Notes: a model not told the origin generated them from the letters alone. A DNA stretch of 64,000 nt from Desulfofarcimen acetoxidans DSM 771 (GCF_000024205.1 NC_013216.1:558001-622000), one strand, 5' to 3'; shown: positions 1 through 9,070, counted from the first letter of the stretch. Numbers and translations: made by a program.

Positions 1-1
1 T

Positions 2-1429
2 ATTATGTCCCGGCTTACTGTGGATACAAATATTCTGAATAACTTTTTTGGTTTTGCAGCTATTAATATTGTAACCAATAGCCTGACCATTTTAGGCATT
101 ATTATAGTCTTATTCTATTGGAACTGGCAGCTGGGACTGGCCTTTTTATTGATAACACCGGCTGTAGTGCACGGTATCAATACTCACGCCGGAAAAGTGC
201 AGCCTGCTTTTTCCCGGCTTCACCGGCAGTTAGGGAAAATGACAAATATACTGGAAGAAAGTTTAACAGGGATAGGCCTGGTTAAGTTAACCGGCAGCGA
301 AGCATATGAATTAGAAAAATTTGAGCAGCAAAACAGAGAATATTTGTTAACCACTATGAGTGTCTTAAAAATATCTTCCTTGTGGCAGCCTTACGTGCAA
401 TTTCTAACTACCTTGGGCATTGCTGTTGCCATGTGGAGCGGTGGACGGGCAGTCATAGAAGGAAGTATTACAACCGGTGTATTAATAGGTTTTATAACTT
501 ATATGGGGATGCTGGTTAGGCCTATCCGGCAGACGGGAAGAATGGTTAATGTGGTGGCCCGCTCGCTGGCTGCGGGCCAGCGAATTTTTGAGGTTTTGAA
601 CTGGGAACCAGACATAAAGGATGCGCCTGATGCTTACCCGCTGCCTCCGGTAAAGGGCCATGTTTGTTATGAAAATGTTAGTTTTTCCTACGATGGCAAG
701 AACCAAATACTTGAGGAGATAAACCTTACGGTTGAGCCGGGTCAGATGGTTGCCCTGGTAGGGCCGACCGGTGCAGGGAAAACCACCCTTATTCATCTTA
801 TAGACAGGTTTTACGATCCGGTTGGGGGCAGCATTAAAATTGACGGTCACGATTTAAAAAGAGTTACGCTGGAAAGTTTACGCCGGCAATTAGGTATCGT
901 GCTTCAAGATACTTTTATCTTTAATACTACCATACGGGAAAATATTGCCTATGGCAAGCCTTCTGCCACTAATGATGAAGTTGAACGTGCCGCCAGGTTG
1001 GCCCAGATTCATGACTTTATTATTTCATTGCCCATGGGTTACGATACTGCGGTAGGCACTCGTGGAATGACACTTTCCGGCGGTGAAAGACAGCGTATAG
1101 CATTTGCCAGGGTTTTGCTTACCAATCCCCGGCTTCTCATCTTAGATGAAGCAACCTCCGAGCTGGACGCACAAACAGAAGCAGCTTTACATAAAGCAAT
1201 CCATGAAGTAATTAAGAACAGAACGGTTATTATCATTGCTCACCGTCTTTGGACGATACAAAACGCGGATAAAATTCTGGTGCTTTCCGGAGGAAGGATA
1301 GTTGAATCAGGCAGCCATCAAGAACTTCTACGCTTGGATGGTAATTACAGTAGGTTCTATGATTTGTTTTTGCAGAACAAAAAGCTTCCTGATAACTTTG
1401 ATTTTGGAGGAGGGAGTCAGGCAAAGTGA
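2..1429 (+). CDS. ABC exporter half-transporter, subunit 1 (5' end outside window)
   Basis: Membrane-spanning plus ATPase half-transporter of the multidrug/lipid exporter type. The reading frame is open to the window edge and its first visible residues (IMSRLTVDTN) match the middle of the membrane domain, so the true start lies upstream. About 200 residues of membrane domain are followed by the ATPase: Walker A GPTGAGKTT near visible residue 253, signature LSGGERQRIAFAR near 357, Walker B LLILDEAT with the catalytic Glu near 377, and the switch His in IIIAHRL near 409. The stop overlaps the next gene by 4 nt (GTGA), so the two are translated together and probably form a heterodimer. The substrate cannot be told from sequence. 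Confidence 0.93.
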   Translation: MMSRLTVDTNILNNFFGFAAINIVTNSLTILGIIIVLFYWNWQLGLAFLLITPAVVHGINTHAGKVQPAFSRLHRQLGKMTNILEESLTGIGLVKLTGSEAYELEKFEQQNREYLLTTMSVLKISSLWQPYVQFLTTLGIAVAMWSGGRAVIEGSITTGVLIGFITYMGMLVRPIRQTGRMVNVVARSLAAGQRIFEVLNWEPDIKDAPDAYPLPPVKGHVCYENVSFSYDGKNQILEEINLTVEPGQMVALVGPTGAGKTTLIHLIDRFYDPVGGSIKIDGHDLKRVTLESLRRQLGIVLQDTFIFNTTIRENIAYGKPSATNDEVERAARLAQIHDFIISLPMGYDTAVGTRGMTLSGGERQRIAFARVLLTNPRLLILDEATSELDAQTEAALHKAIHEVIKNRTVIIIAHRLWTIQNADKILVLSGGRIVESGSHQELLRLDGNYSRFYDLFLQNKKLPDNFDFGGGSQAK

Positions 1430-3234
1430 GAGGAGAAGGTTTATTTCGGAGATATTCCTCCAAGGGTGAGAAGAATTATCGTTTTTCTCAGATGGATGCC
1501 GGAGCGCTGCATTTTTTCTGGAAATATTTAGAACCTCACCAATTAAGTTTGTATGGTGCTATTGCCGCAACCTTGCTTGTTACTGCCTGTACGATTGCCG
1601 GACCTTATTTGCTTATGAAAGGCATTGACAGGTATATTGCCAGCCGGGATTTAACCGGCCTTACCGTAATAACTCTGCTCTACATTGCTGTTAACGTCGC
1701 TTTATGGGTGGGAACATTCTGGCAGTCCTATCTGGCCGGCGCTGTTGGTGAAAAAGTTGTTTTTGGCATACGCCAGGATTTGCTGGCACATGTGGAAAGC
1801 TTGTCTCTTGACTTTTTTGAATATCGTTCACCAGGTGAAATTATGTCCAGGCTGATTCACGATGTGAATACTCTGTCAGATCTGATCTCTACAGGGTTGG
1901 TAGATTTCGTTGGGGATGTATTGGTTATCATAGCTATTGTGGGGATGATGCTGCTTCTCAACACATCCCTTGCTTTATTGACTTTTACAACAATTCCCCT
2001 CATTTATTTTTTTATTTCATTTTGGGGCGGAAAAATGCGGAAGGCATTTCAAGATGTACGGGTAAAAATAGCGGATATTAACTCAGAACTTCAGGAAAAC
2101 ATTACAGCTATCAGGGTTGTTCAGTCGATGTCTCGGAAAGAAATTAATATTGAGAAATTTGAAGCACTAAACCAAAATAATATGAGGGCTAACATGCGGG
2201 CTATGAGCATTTTTTCCCTATTTTTTCCCATGATTAGCTTTGTCGGTAGTATTGGCACTGCTCTGATTTTATGGCATGGTGGACAACTGGTTGTTGGTAA
2301 AGCCGTCAGTGTTGGATTGTTGGTAGCTTTTTTACAGTATGTGGAGAGATTTTATCGTCCCCTGCGCGAAATCAGTCAGAGTTTCAATTTGTTTCAATCC
2401 GCAGCAGCTTCACTGGACAGGATATATGAATATTTAAAGATAAAAGCTGTTATAGCAGAACCTGCCGTTACCAGTCTTCCGTCAGCCGGATTTCGGGGAG
2501 AAGTTGAGTTCTGTCAGGTTAGTTTTGCCTATGTCAAAGATCGTCCTGTGCTGCAAAACATAAATATGCATATTGAATCAGGTACCACAGTGGCCCTGGT
2601 TGGACATACCGGAGCAGGCAAAACAACAATTTTAAGCCTTTTAGCCCGTCTTTATGAGGTTCAAGAAGGGCAGATTCTTATTGATGGTGTGGATATACGG
2701 CAAATTGCCGCTGATCAGTTGCGTAAAGTTTTGGCAGTTGTCCAGCAGGATCCGTTTTTGTTTTCGACCACAGTAATGGAAAATATACGTTATGGTAACC
2801 CGTCAGCAACGGATGAAATGGTTATTGAAGCGGCAAAGGCACTGGGGGTCCACGATATAATAGAACAACTGCCGGCGGGCTATCAAACAGACGTGGGACG
2901 ACGGGGTGAGCGTCTTTCCGGCGGGCAGGTGCAGATAATAGCTCTGGTGCGGGTATTTCTGGCTGACCCTCTTATTCTGGTGTTGGATGAAGCAACCTCC
3001 AGCCTGGATAGTCGAACAGAAGCCAATATCAAACAAGCACTGATACGTTTGCTCGAAGGCCGTACCGGAATCATCATAGCTCACAGGTTTGTTTTATTGG
3101 AACTGGCGGACCGGATATTTGTTTTGGAGGGAGGCAGCATCACAGCCTCCGGTTGTCATGAGCAGGTATATAGGCAAAGTGAGTTATACAGGCGTTTATA
3201 CGAAGGACAGTTACTTTTTGGAGATATGGTATGA
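1426..3234 (+). CDS. ABC exporter half-transporter, subunit 2
   Basis: Partner of the preceding half-transporter. GTG start in a GTGA overlap with the upstream stop, with a GGAGGAGGG ribosome site about 11 nt before it. 602 residues, the usual full length: a short hydrophilic N-terminus, six predicted membrane segments (about 35-320), then the ATPase with Walker A GHTGAGKTT near residue 393, signature LSGGQVQIIALVR near 497 and Walker B LILVLDEAT near 520. The two arginines that normally follow LSGGQ (QRQR) are Val and Ile here, which is unusual, while the core catalytic residues are kept. Exporter identity is well supported; the cargo is unknown. A 15-bp terminator hairpin follows. Confidence 0.94.
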   Translation: MRGEGLFRRYSSKGEKNYRFSQMDAGALHFFWKYLEPHQLSLYGAIAATLLVTACTIAGPYLLMKGIDRYIASRDLTGLTVITLLYIAVNVALWVGTFWQSYLAGAVGEKVVFGIRQDLLAHVESLSLDFFEYRSPGEIMSRLIHDVNTLSDLISTGLVDFVGDVLVIIAIVGMMLLLNTSLALLTFTTIPLIYFFISFWGGKMRKAFQDVRVKIADINSELQENITAIRVVQSMSRKEINIEKFEALNQNNMRANMRAMSIFSLFFPMISFVGSIGTALILWHGGQLVVGKAVSVGLLVAFLQYVERFYRPLREISQSFNLFQSAAASLDRIYEYLKIKAVIAEPAVTSLPSAGFRGEVEFCQVSFAYVKDRPVLQNINMHIESGTTVALVGHTGAGKTTILSLLARLYEVQEGQILIDGVDIRQIAADQLRKVLAVVQQDPFLFSTTVMENIRYGNPSATDEMVIEAAKALGVHDIIEQLPAGYQTDVGRRGERLSGGQVQIIALVRVFLADPLILVLDEATSSLDSRTEANIKQALIRLLEGRTGIIIAHRFVLLELADRIFVLEGGSITASGCHEQVYRQSELYRRLYEGQLLFGDMV

Positions 3235-3297
3235 CGGTAAAATTATTTTGATGAGCGGGTGATTTTATTTGCCGATTATAAATCTTAGAAAAGTTGT

Positions 3298-3341
3298 CTT
3301 TTAGTAGGGTAAAGAAAGCTTTTAAGTTACCCTACTAAAAG
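3298..3341. terminator. Bidirectional intrinsic terminator between convergent genes
   Basis: Perfect 15-bp inverted repeat (arms 3298-3312 and 3327-3341, AT-rich ends around GTAGGG/CCCTAC, 14-nt loop). It lies between the end of the ABC exporter operon and the convergent stalk-protein gene, with T-rich ends on either strand. Confidence 0.8.
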
Positions 3342-3397
3342 ATTAGCTAATATTCTAATTTCTTGTATGCTTAAACTACTGTTGCTATATCCAGCTA

Positions 3398-5647
3398 CTA
3401 GTAGTTCTGCACAGTTACCTGTTTTTTATCTGCATCCCAAGTAATATTGCCATTTAGAGCTGATGCTGCCCAGCGGTAAGGCAACATTAAACGGCCCGGC
3501 TCTATTATCTCAGGTTCCGCGTCAATGGAAATTTCCGTGCCCTGCACAAGCATAGTAGGCTGGCCGGCTTTCATCTGCACTACCCGTCCGCCATGCATTA
3601 ATGTAACTGTTTGAGATGAAGCATCCCACTGCACATCTTGTTCATTTAGTCCCAGAGCATAGGCGATATAACGTACCGGACCGTATGTGCGATCATTTTT
3701 TATATATGGGGCAACATCCATGTCATATTTTTTATCATTAAATTCATAACTGTTACTGTCAATAGTAAATATAGCTTTGGTTTTAATCTCCTGGGGCGCA
3801 GCGGTAGGACAATTCGCTATAACTGCCTTTAAAAAATTTTGTGAGCCGTTAAACAAATCGTCGGTTTCTGTTAAAGCAGTACCGCCCACTTCCACTTTTA
3901 CGCTGCCTTCCGGAACCATTCTGTTTACATCCAAAATAACATTACTAATTTCTATTGTGCTGGACACACTGCTGGATTTGCTTACAGGAATTAATAAAGT
4001 TCTCTGGTTTTCAGAATCTAAGCCAACCTGATCTGTAAATAATACTAAATCGCCATCCGTTACTTTAACCACAGGGGGATTGTCTTTATTAAATGTTACA
4101 CCGGGCGGCAGCATAATTTCCAACACCGCTCTACTCTGATTTCTGTCCAGTGCGCGCAAGGTTCCTGCCACGGTTTCATTGATAATCAGATCTCCCACCG
4201 CTTGTTTCTGCTTGCCGACAAATATATCAGTTTCTGAAGCAGTTAATTTAATCGGTGTTATTACATTAGCCACTATTGTTTTGCCTTCAGTTGAAAATAC
4301 TGAACCACCTACGGTTATTTCTATTTGAGAAGGAGCATCAAAGGCCAGATCAACACTGCCGTTTCTTAAGATACAACTGCTGCTGCCCGGTTGGGGAAAA
4401 GGAACAGTATATTTGATTGTACGTCCATCACTGCCTACCGGTGTGGCCTGATCCAGCATCTTAGCGTTGTTTGTCGGGTAACTGCGCCACTTTACACCTT
4501 CCGGTAGAGTAAAAGTTACTGTGCGTCCCGAAGTCAGATCACCGGTTAAGCCTTGCATGATAATAATGTCACCGATAGCCTGATCTTTGTGGCCCGCAAT
4601 TACCTCCGTAGGAGTAGAGTTGCCGACTTTACAGCCCGGCATTTTAAAAGTTGCAACAGTCAGAGTAGCAGTGCTAACTCCGGGATTACTTCCTTCGTAA
4701 TATGCATATATTTCCCCCGGCTGGGCTATACTGCTGTCTACGTCCACCTCTCCTGTTAACGTTATACGTCCCGATCCGGTCGCATCTGTTGTTTTGTTAT
4801 TAATTTGCAAGTACAAAACACTGCGACCGCTGCTATCCACATCTATCAGGTAACCGATATCTGAATTTGTAAAACCACCTGTCGCTATAATATTAGCGCT
4901 TGTCCAACTTACTCCGGCAGATAAAACCAGCTTTACTGTTTTTTGTTCTTTGCAGTTATCCGGATCAGATGTGTCAGTGTTTATCTCCAGAGCACCAGGT
5001 CCGTTCTCTTTAATTACAATGGTGCCGGTTTCTCCTCCCAGATCGGTGAGAGTCTCTGAAGAAATAGCGCTTGCGGTAGTGCCGTTTCCGTAAGCATATA
5101 CTTTAGCAATTGTTTGAGTATCGGAACTAAAACCGCCGCTTCCGTCCAGAATAACTTTTGTCTCATCACCATCAGTTGCTTTTATCTTGCATGTCACGCT
5201 GTCAAAGTAAATATAGAAGCGAAAAGTTTTAGCGGTAGAATTTTCAGGGATTTTGTTTATTTTCAAAGTAAAGTTCTGTTCATTTTCTACCTGCATACTG
5301 AGTATGTTATCATTGTCACTAAAACAAGTCATATTCTTAAAATCGTTTGCACTTAAACTGTAAACAGCAGAATTAACAGTTGTGACATCGTAATCATAGA
5401 AAAAATCTATGTGGACTTGTTTCATTGCTATATAACTGGGTAAATTAACACATAAAATATCACCTTTTTTTAATGTCATGGGATATTCTTCCTTAATCAT
5501 CAGGGTGCCCAAGCTTGTTGTAGTGGCCGATTTAATAGTTGGTACATTTAATACTTTATTAACCGTACTGGCGAATGCGGATTGGTTTCCTATCGACAAG
5601 CTAAAAAGCATGTAAAAGGCAAATAGAATCAAAACCTTATATCTCAA
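3398..5647 (-). CDS. Secreted stalk-domain surface protein
   Basis: 749 residues with an N-terminal signal peptide (hydrophobic core about residues 5-20, ending in QSAFA). The start is a TTG preceded by GGGGAG at 9 nt. The bulk is beta-rich and repetitive: a hydrophobic strand followed by (P/A)GV(S/K/T)(W/F) recurs near residues 239, 377 and 507, roughly every 135 residues, suggesting tandem beta-sandwich modules. The last ~120 residues form a copper-amine-oxidase N-terminal-like (stalk) domain with the family's VAPYIKNDRTYGPVRYIA and WDASSQTVTL-type motifs. Such proteins are common on the surface of Desulfotomaculum-like bacteria; function is unknown. It is a single gene on the minus strand, ending at the shared terminator. 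Confidence 0.85.
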   Translation of the reverse strand: MRYKVLILFAFYMLFSLSIGNQSAFASTVNKVLNVPTIKSATTTSLGTLMIKEEYPMTLKKGDILCVNLPSYIAMKQVHIDFFYDYDVTTVNSAVYSLSANDFKNMTCFSDNDNILSMQVENEQNFTLKINKIPENSTAKTFRFYIYFDSVTCKIKATDGDETKVILDGSGGFSSDTQTIAKVYAYGNGTTASAISSETLTDLGGETGTIVIKENGPGALEINTDTSDPDNCKEQKTVKLVLSAGVSWTSANIIATGGFTNSDIGYLIDVDSSGRSVLYLQINNKTTDATGSGRITLTGEVDVDSSIAQPGEIYAYYEGSNPGVSTATLTVATFKMPGCKVGNSTPTEVIAGHKDQAIGDIIIMQGLTGDLTSGRTVTFTLPEGVKWRSYPTNNAKMLDQATPVGSDGRTIKYTVPFPQPGSSSCILRNGSVDLAFDAPSQIEITVGGSVFSTEGKTIVANVITPIKLTASETDIFVGKQKQAVGDLIINETVAGTLRALDRNQSRAVLEIMLPPGVTFNKDNPPVVKVTDGDLVLFTDQVGLDSENQRTLLIPVSKSSSVSSTIEISNVILDVNRMVPEGSVKVEVGGTALTETDDLFNGSQNFLKAVIANCPTAAPQEIKTKAIFTIDSNSYEFNDKKYDMDVAPYIKNDRTYGPVRYIAYALGLNEQDVQWDASSQTVTLMHGGRVVQMKAGQPTMLVQGTEISIDAEPEIIEPGRLMLPYRWAASALNGNITWDADKKQVTVQNY

Positions 5648-5698
5648 AATACATCGCTCCCCAATTTTAAAATAGGATATTTTTTGTTTTTATTATAT

Positions 5699-6778
5699 TT
5701 ATTTTACATTTGCCGGTATTTGAGATTGCTCCTGTACTTCTATTTCATTATAAGGATATACAGATGCCAAATTCAGTTGCTGGCCATAAAAATTTTGATT
5801 TATTTCCTGATAAAACGCATCCGGATCCAAATCTGAGAAAAGCTCGGGATGCAGCCATTTGGCCATATAGGCAAGACCGATAGCATATCTTGGTCCACGA
5901 CAAATATCACAGGTAAGCAAATAAATTTTATCATTTTTTACAGCCTCTATATTTTTCCAGTTGGTTCTGGCAAGCATGCCCTCTTTTTTATTTTTTAGCA
6001 TGGTTTCAGAGAAACCGCTATTAGACACATTATCAACATATTTAATAATTATTGAGGGATTTTTTGCTATGATCCATTTATTATCTACAAATGACATTGT
6101 TTTAAATCTTTTTTCAGAAGCGATATTTAAGCCTCCGGCTAACTGAACCAGCTTAGATTTATCATCATTAAGATTGAGAGTAATATAATCATTATCAGCT
6201 TCCAGGTATACTCTGGGTCTTTCATTAGCCGATAAATTCTTAGTGCGGGTTTTAATCAGAGAAATATATTTATCGTTTATATCGGTATACTCCTCGGCTG
6301 CTGTTTCTTTGCCCAGCGCAATACCCAGTAATTTTATGTTTTTACTTAATTCCTCAGTTTTATTGCAATCAAATAAAAAAACAGGTATGCCTTTCTTTTT
6401 TAATAATTGTAAAGAATCTTTTTCAGCTGCCGGATCAGCTATTACTAAATCAGCCTTTAATGCCGTGATCTTACTGATATTGGAGACAGTTATTGCAGGT
6501 ATCTTTTCCCTATCCTGCAAAAAAAATTGGGAGGTACAGTTTTCATTAACCCCAATGAGTTGATCCGCCGCACCCAGAGCATAAATCAATTCCGAAGCGT
6601 CATCTTGCAGTGAAATAATGCGCTTGGGTATTTCAGGTACCAGTATTGTTTTCCCGGTTACATCTCTTACTATTTTTTTTTCAGGCTCACCGGCAAGTGC
6701 TTGAGAATTACTATGAAAAAGTACTGTGCATAATAAAAATAATAATATTATGCGAGAAATCTTCCTACAATAAGTCAA
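5699..6778 (-). CDS. FecB/BtuF-type ABC substrate-binding protein (orphan)
   Basis: Periplasmic-binding-protein fold of the iron-siderophore/cobalamin class: after the signal peptide it runs RDVTGKTILVPEIPKRIISL with the typical SELIYALGAADQLIGV motif. The longest frame begins at an ATG (6802), but a run AAGGGGGG lies 6 nt before an in-frame TTG at 6778, which gives a clean signal peptide (TYCRKISRIILLFLL), so I choose that TTG. There is no Cys lipobox, unlike the second binding protein at 11812-12765. No permease or ATPase gene is intact beside it; an ATPase relic sits about 500 bp upstream on the same strand. It may be a survivor of a decayed transporter or may serve the BtuCD at 12.8-14.6 kb. 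Ligand unknown. Confidence 0.8.
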   Translation of the reverse strand: MTYCRKISRIILLFLLCTVLFHSNSQALAGEPEKKIVRDVTGKTILVPEIPKRIISLQDDASELIYALGAADQLIGVNENCTSQFFLQDREKIPAITVSNISKITALKADLVIADPAAEKDSLQLLKKKGIPVFLFDCNKTEELSKNIKLLGIALGKETAAEEYTDINDKYISLIKTRTKNLSANERPRVYLEADNDYITLNLNDDKSKLVQLAGGLNIASEKRFKTMSFVDNKWIIAKNPSIIIKYVDNVSNSGFSETMLKNKKEGMLARTNWKNIEAVKNDKIYLLTCDICRGPRYAIGLAYMAKWLHPELFSDLDPDAFYQEINQNFYGQQLNLASVYPYNEIEVQEQSQIPANVK

Positions 6779-6858
6779 GAAGAACCCCCCTTTCCAAGCC
6801 ATCTTATTTTCTACCCTTATTCTCCAAATATTGTTTTTGAAATATAGTCAGATTAGTG

Positions 6859-6955
6859 TTAGAGAAAGTCAAAGCTCAGAATTAAATTTGAGAAGATGTT
6901 TTTGGGGGTTGCCAGTATAAGCTTATTATCTGTTTGAATAACATTCACCTCCTTA
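6859..6955 (-). other. Near-consensus SD followed by a ~26-codon open frame
   Basis: On the minus strand AAGGAGGTGA (6946-6955) is an almost ideal ribosome site. A short frame with no stop runs from it to 6859 (QTDNKLILATPKNIF...). ATG/GTG codons fall inside or directly against the SD, and the best-spaced start would be ATT, so translation is doubtful. Just upstream CCGTAA/TTACGG can form a hairpin. It may be a leader peptide for the binding protein downstream or the head of a decayed gene. Confidence 0.25.
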
Positions 6956-7058
6956 ACCGTAATGCATAAAGCATTTTTCCTTACGGTATTTAATTGGGGT
7001 ACTAATTTTAGTATAAAAAATGAAGCATAATCAATAATCTGTACCCCTAAAAATACAA

Positions 7059-7106
7059 AACCACGAGGGTTAATACCTGTAAGCACAGATATTAACCTTC
7101 GTGGTT
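7059..7106 (-). terminator. Hairpin A, terminator-like on the minus strand
   Basis: A 16-bp inverted repeat with one G-T pair (arms 7059-7074 and 7091-7106, outer part AACCACGA). Read on the minus strand it is followed by TTTTGTATTTTT, so it can terminate transcription from the methyltransferase side. It shares the sequence ACCTTCGTGGT with hairpin B at 8202-8244. The rest of 6803-7278 is AT-rich; I see a second imperfect inverted repeat at about 7159-7193 and no gene. Confidence 0.6.
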
Positions 7107-7278
7107 AGTTTAAACGATATGAATTGATCATTAAGAATTAAATTCGATAAAAAGCTTAATTACTTCGCTACCTTCAGATAGCGTAATTAAATTGTATAAA
7201 CTTTCTTGAGTGCAAATAATGCTTAATTGCTGCTGATAAAAAAGCAGTTTATTGATTATGTTAAATCTCATAATGGAA

Positions 7279-7395
7279 TTACAAAAGGCATATTGTGTAT
7301 ATTCTCTGCAGCGGCTTTAATAATTTGTTTAGACACTTTAACAAAGTGGATTTGCCTGAGCCATTGACTCCGAGGATGGAAAAAACCTCATCTGG
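7279..7395 (-). pseudogene. Relic of an ABC-transporter ATPase (Walker A region only)
   Basis: Translating the minus strand from 7395 gives PDEVFSILG-VNGSGKSTLLK-CLNKLLKPLQ before a stop at 7279-7281. This is an unmistakable Walker A segment of an FecE/BtuD-type ATPase (normally GEVFSILGPNGSGKSTLLKCL). There is a stop directly before it and no signature or Walker B afterwards, so about 40 residues remain of about 260. It starts 15 nt after the methyltransferase stop and lies upstream of the orphan binding protein on the same strand. This suggests that a permease/ATPase pair once stood between them and was lost by deletion. Confidence 0.75.
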
Positions 7396-7409
7396 TTATT
7401 TTGCTGTTC

Positions 7410-8030
7410 TCATTTAGCTTTTCTTCCAGTCAGCAGGTATGTTTGTGGGCCGTCTTTAATTTCAATGTTTGTTAATCCGGAACGGTTGGCTATCGACACC
7501 ATCTCTTCCTCTGCCGGCAGCATATCATTTGCCACCACTCCGCCCAGATTTCGGTGAAAGCTGTTCAGTTCTTCCCTGGGAGCAGGGTGACATATGGATA
7601 ACCTACCTCCCGGCTTGAGCACTCTGGTCATTTCCTGCATAGCTAAAGGCTTATTGTGAAAGTGGGGAAAAGCCGAATTACACACGACTTCATCAAAATA
7701 ATCATTTTCAAAAGGCAAGTTGTGCACATCTGCACTCAAAATATTTACACTTGATCCGAAATTTTTTGCTATTGCAAATTGAAGCATTTCCTCCGCGAAA
7801 TCCACCGCTATTATTTTTCCGGTCAGACCAACAGCTTCCTTAAGCCAGGGAATCAATACACCGGTACCTGTACCTACATCCAATACCACACTGTTAACTT
7901 TAATACCCAGATTTTTGATAATTTCATGTAGTTTTTGACACCTTTCTTCCTTTAGAACATTGCTGTCCCACACGGCTGCCTTTTCATTAAACCAAGTTCT
8001 GTGCTTATTCAGCATTTTTAATTGATCCAT
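7410..8030 (-). CDS. Class I SAM-dependent methyltransferase
   Basis: 206 residues with the Rossmann-type SAM-binding motif VVLDVGTGTGVLIPWL (about residues 48-63), acidic motif II AVDFAEEML and a later LKPGGRLSICHP strand, the pattern of Methyltransf_11 enzymes related to UbiE. The N-terminus KHRTWFNEKAAVWD is the usual opening of small-molecule methyltransferases that sit beside metal or corrinoid transporters. An AGGAGGG sequence lies about 15 nt before the ATG, farther than ideal. The substrate is not readable. It is followed at once by the ATPase relic, and the leader upstream contains hairpin B. Confidence 0.82.
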   Translation of the reverse strand: MDQLKMLNKHRTWFNEKAAVWDSNVLKEERCQKLHEIIKNLGIKVNSVVLDVGTGTGVLIPWLKEAVGLTGKIIAVDFAEEMLQFAIAKNFGSSVNILSADVHNLPFENDYFDEVVCNSAFPHFHNKPLAMQEMTRVLKPGGRLSICHPAPREELNSFHRNLGGVVANDMLPAEEEMVSIANRSGLTNIEIKDGPQTYLLTGRKAK

Positions 8031-8201
8031 AGCTTTTAAAAATTTCCCTCCTCTTTTTATTACAACCCTTATTTTGTATTTAGCAACTTAATCAATTTCA
8101 CCCACCTTCTAAAAATCTGACCAATACTCAAATTAAAGTTTGTGAAAAAATATTACTGTTGTTTTTTGTGATAAAATAACTTGTTTTACATAAATATAAA
8201 A

Positions 8202-8244
8202 ACCACGAAGTAAGCCTACTACTTGTAGGCAATACCTTCGTGGT
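8202..8244 (-). terminator. Hairpin B, two-part stem in the methyltransferase leader
   Basis: Outer stem ACCACGAAG/CTTCGTGGT (8202-8210 with 8236-8244) and inner stem GCCTAC/GTAGGC (8214-8219 with 8225-8230). On the minus strand it is followed by TTTTTATATTTA. It lies about 170 bp upstream of the methyltransferase, so it could be an attenuator in that leader. Apart from this, 8031-8520 is AT-rich and I see no gene. Confidence 0.45.
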
Positions 8245-8522
8245 ATAGTTAAAAATTTATTTAAATATTCAATCTTAAAACAATCAAAGCAATCTAGACA
8301 ACTTCTTGCTGCTGCTATAAAAAATGATTCTCTATAATTTTACGAATTCCTTCATAAGTTTAAAAAAAATTTCACTTAATTGTCGTTTAAGCGCGAGATA
8401 TTTATTTTTGCATGGAATCTACTGTATTCTATAACAGAAATTGTAGTAATATGATTATTCATTTTAACGTTCTCTCTGGTTGTTGGAAATAGACTGCCTG
8501 TTTGGAAAATAACTCAATAGTG

Positions 8523-8551
8523 TTGACAAATTAATTAAAAGATAGTATTAT
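8523..8551 (+). promoter_or_regulatory. Sigma-A-type promoter of the ArsR-family gene
   Basis: Consensus TTGACA at 8523-8528 and TATTAT at 8546-8551 with a 17-bp spacer, ending 28 bp before the GTG start. The sequence just after the -10 (AGTTCTAGAATAAT) contains imperfect dyad symmetry and could be an autoregulatory operator. Confidence 0.75.
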
Positions 8552-8579
8552 AGTTCTAGAATAATCGAAGAAGGTTGCT

Positions 8580-8939
8580 GTGGAAATATCTATGGAAAAC
8601 TTGGCTATTATTTTCAAAGCGCTGTCTAACAAAAATCGTCTTATAATCTTTCATGAGTTGCTGCACAGAGAGGGTTTGCATCTTGGTTTAGGCAGTGAAA
8701 GTTGTTGTGGGCAGCATAACAAAGGAAACTGTTGTATCGGAGAGCTGGGAAAGAAAGTACAGCTTGCGCCGTCAACCATATCACACCATATTAAAGAACT
8801 GAAAAATGCTGGTCTAATAGATATTAGCAGGGAAGGCAATTTCCTTTATTGCTCGGTCAATTTTGCTAATTGGTCAAAAGTTCTTAGCTTTTTTAGTTCT
8901 TGTCAACCGGGACAAGGTGATTCACACCAGCATAAGTAA
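8580..8939 (+). CDS. ArsR/SmtB-family metal-sensing repressor
   Basis: 119 residues, the family's normal size, with a winged helix: FKALSNKNRLIIFHELL near the N-terminus and recognition helix APSTISHHIKELKNAGLI at about residues 62-79, then the wing ISREGNFLYCSV. Between helix 2 and the recognition helix lies ESCCGQHNKGNCCIGEL: two Cys pairs and a His near where ArsR proteins carry the metal-binding ELCVCDL motif. C-terminal Cys and His residues add possible ligands. GTG at 8580 is preferred over the ATG at 8592 because GAAGAAGG lies 5 nt before it. It probably controls itself and the His-rich protein downstream; the metal is unknown. Confidence 0.88.
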   Translation: MEISMENLAIIFKALSNKNRLIIFHELLHREGLHLGLGSESCCGQHNKGNCCIGELGKKVQLAPSTISHHIKELKNAGLIDISREGNFLYCSVNFANWSKVLSFFSSCQPGQGDSHQHK

Positions 8940-9070
8940 GAAACGGATCGTAAAGAATAAGAATTTTATTTTTGCCCGTTATTTCTATACTTCCAAAAAT
9001 ATAGAAATCATTGTTTTGAAATTTGTATGTTAATTACAAACCTTAGTGGGCAATAATATACTGCAGCATG

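Noticed and set aside
6859-7086. 75-codon minus-strand frame extending upstream of the strong SD at 6946-6955
   Set aside because: Its first part reads through hairpin A and the CCGTAA/TTACGG hairpin and has no SD of its own; only the part after the SD is kept as a weak candidate.
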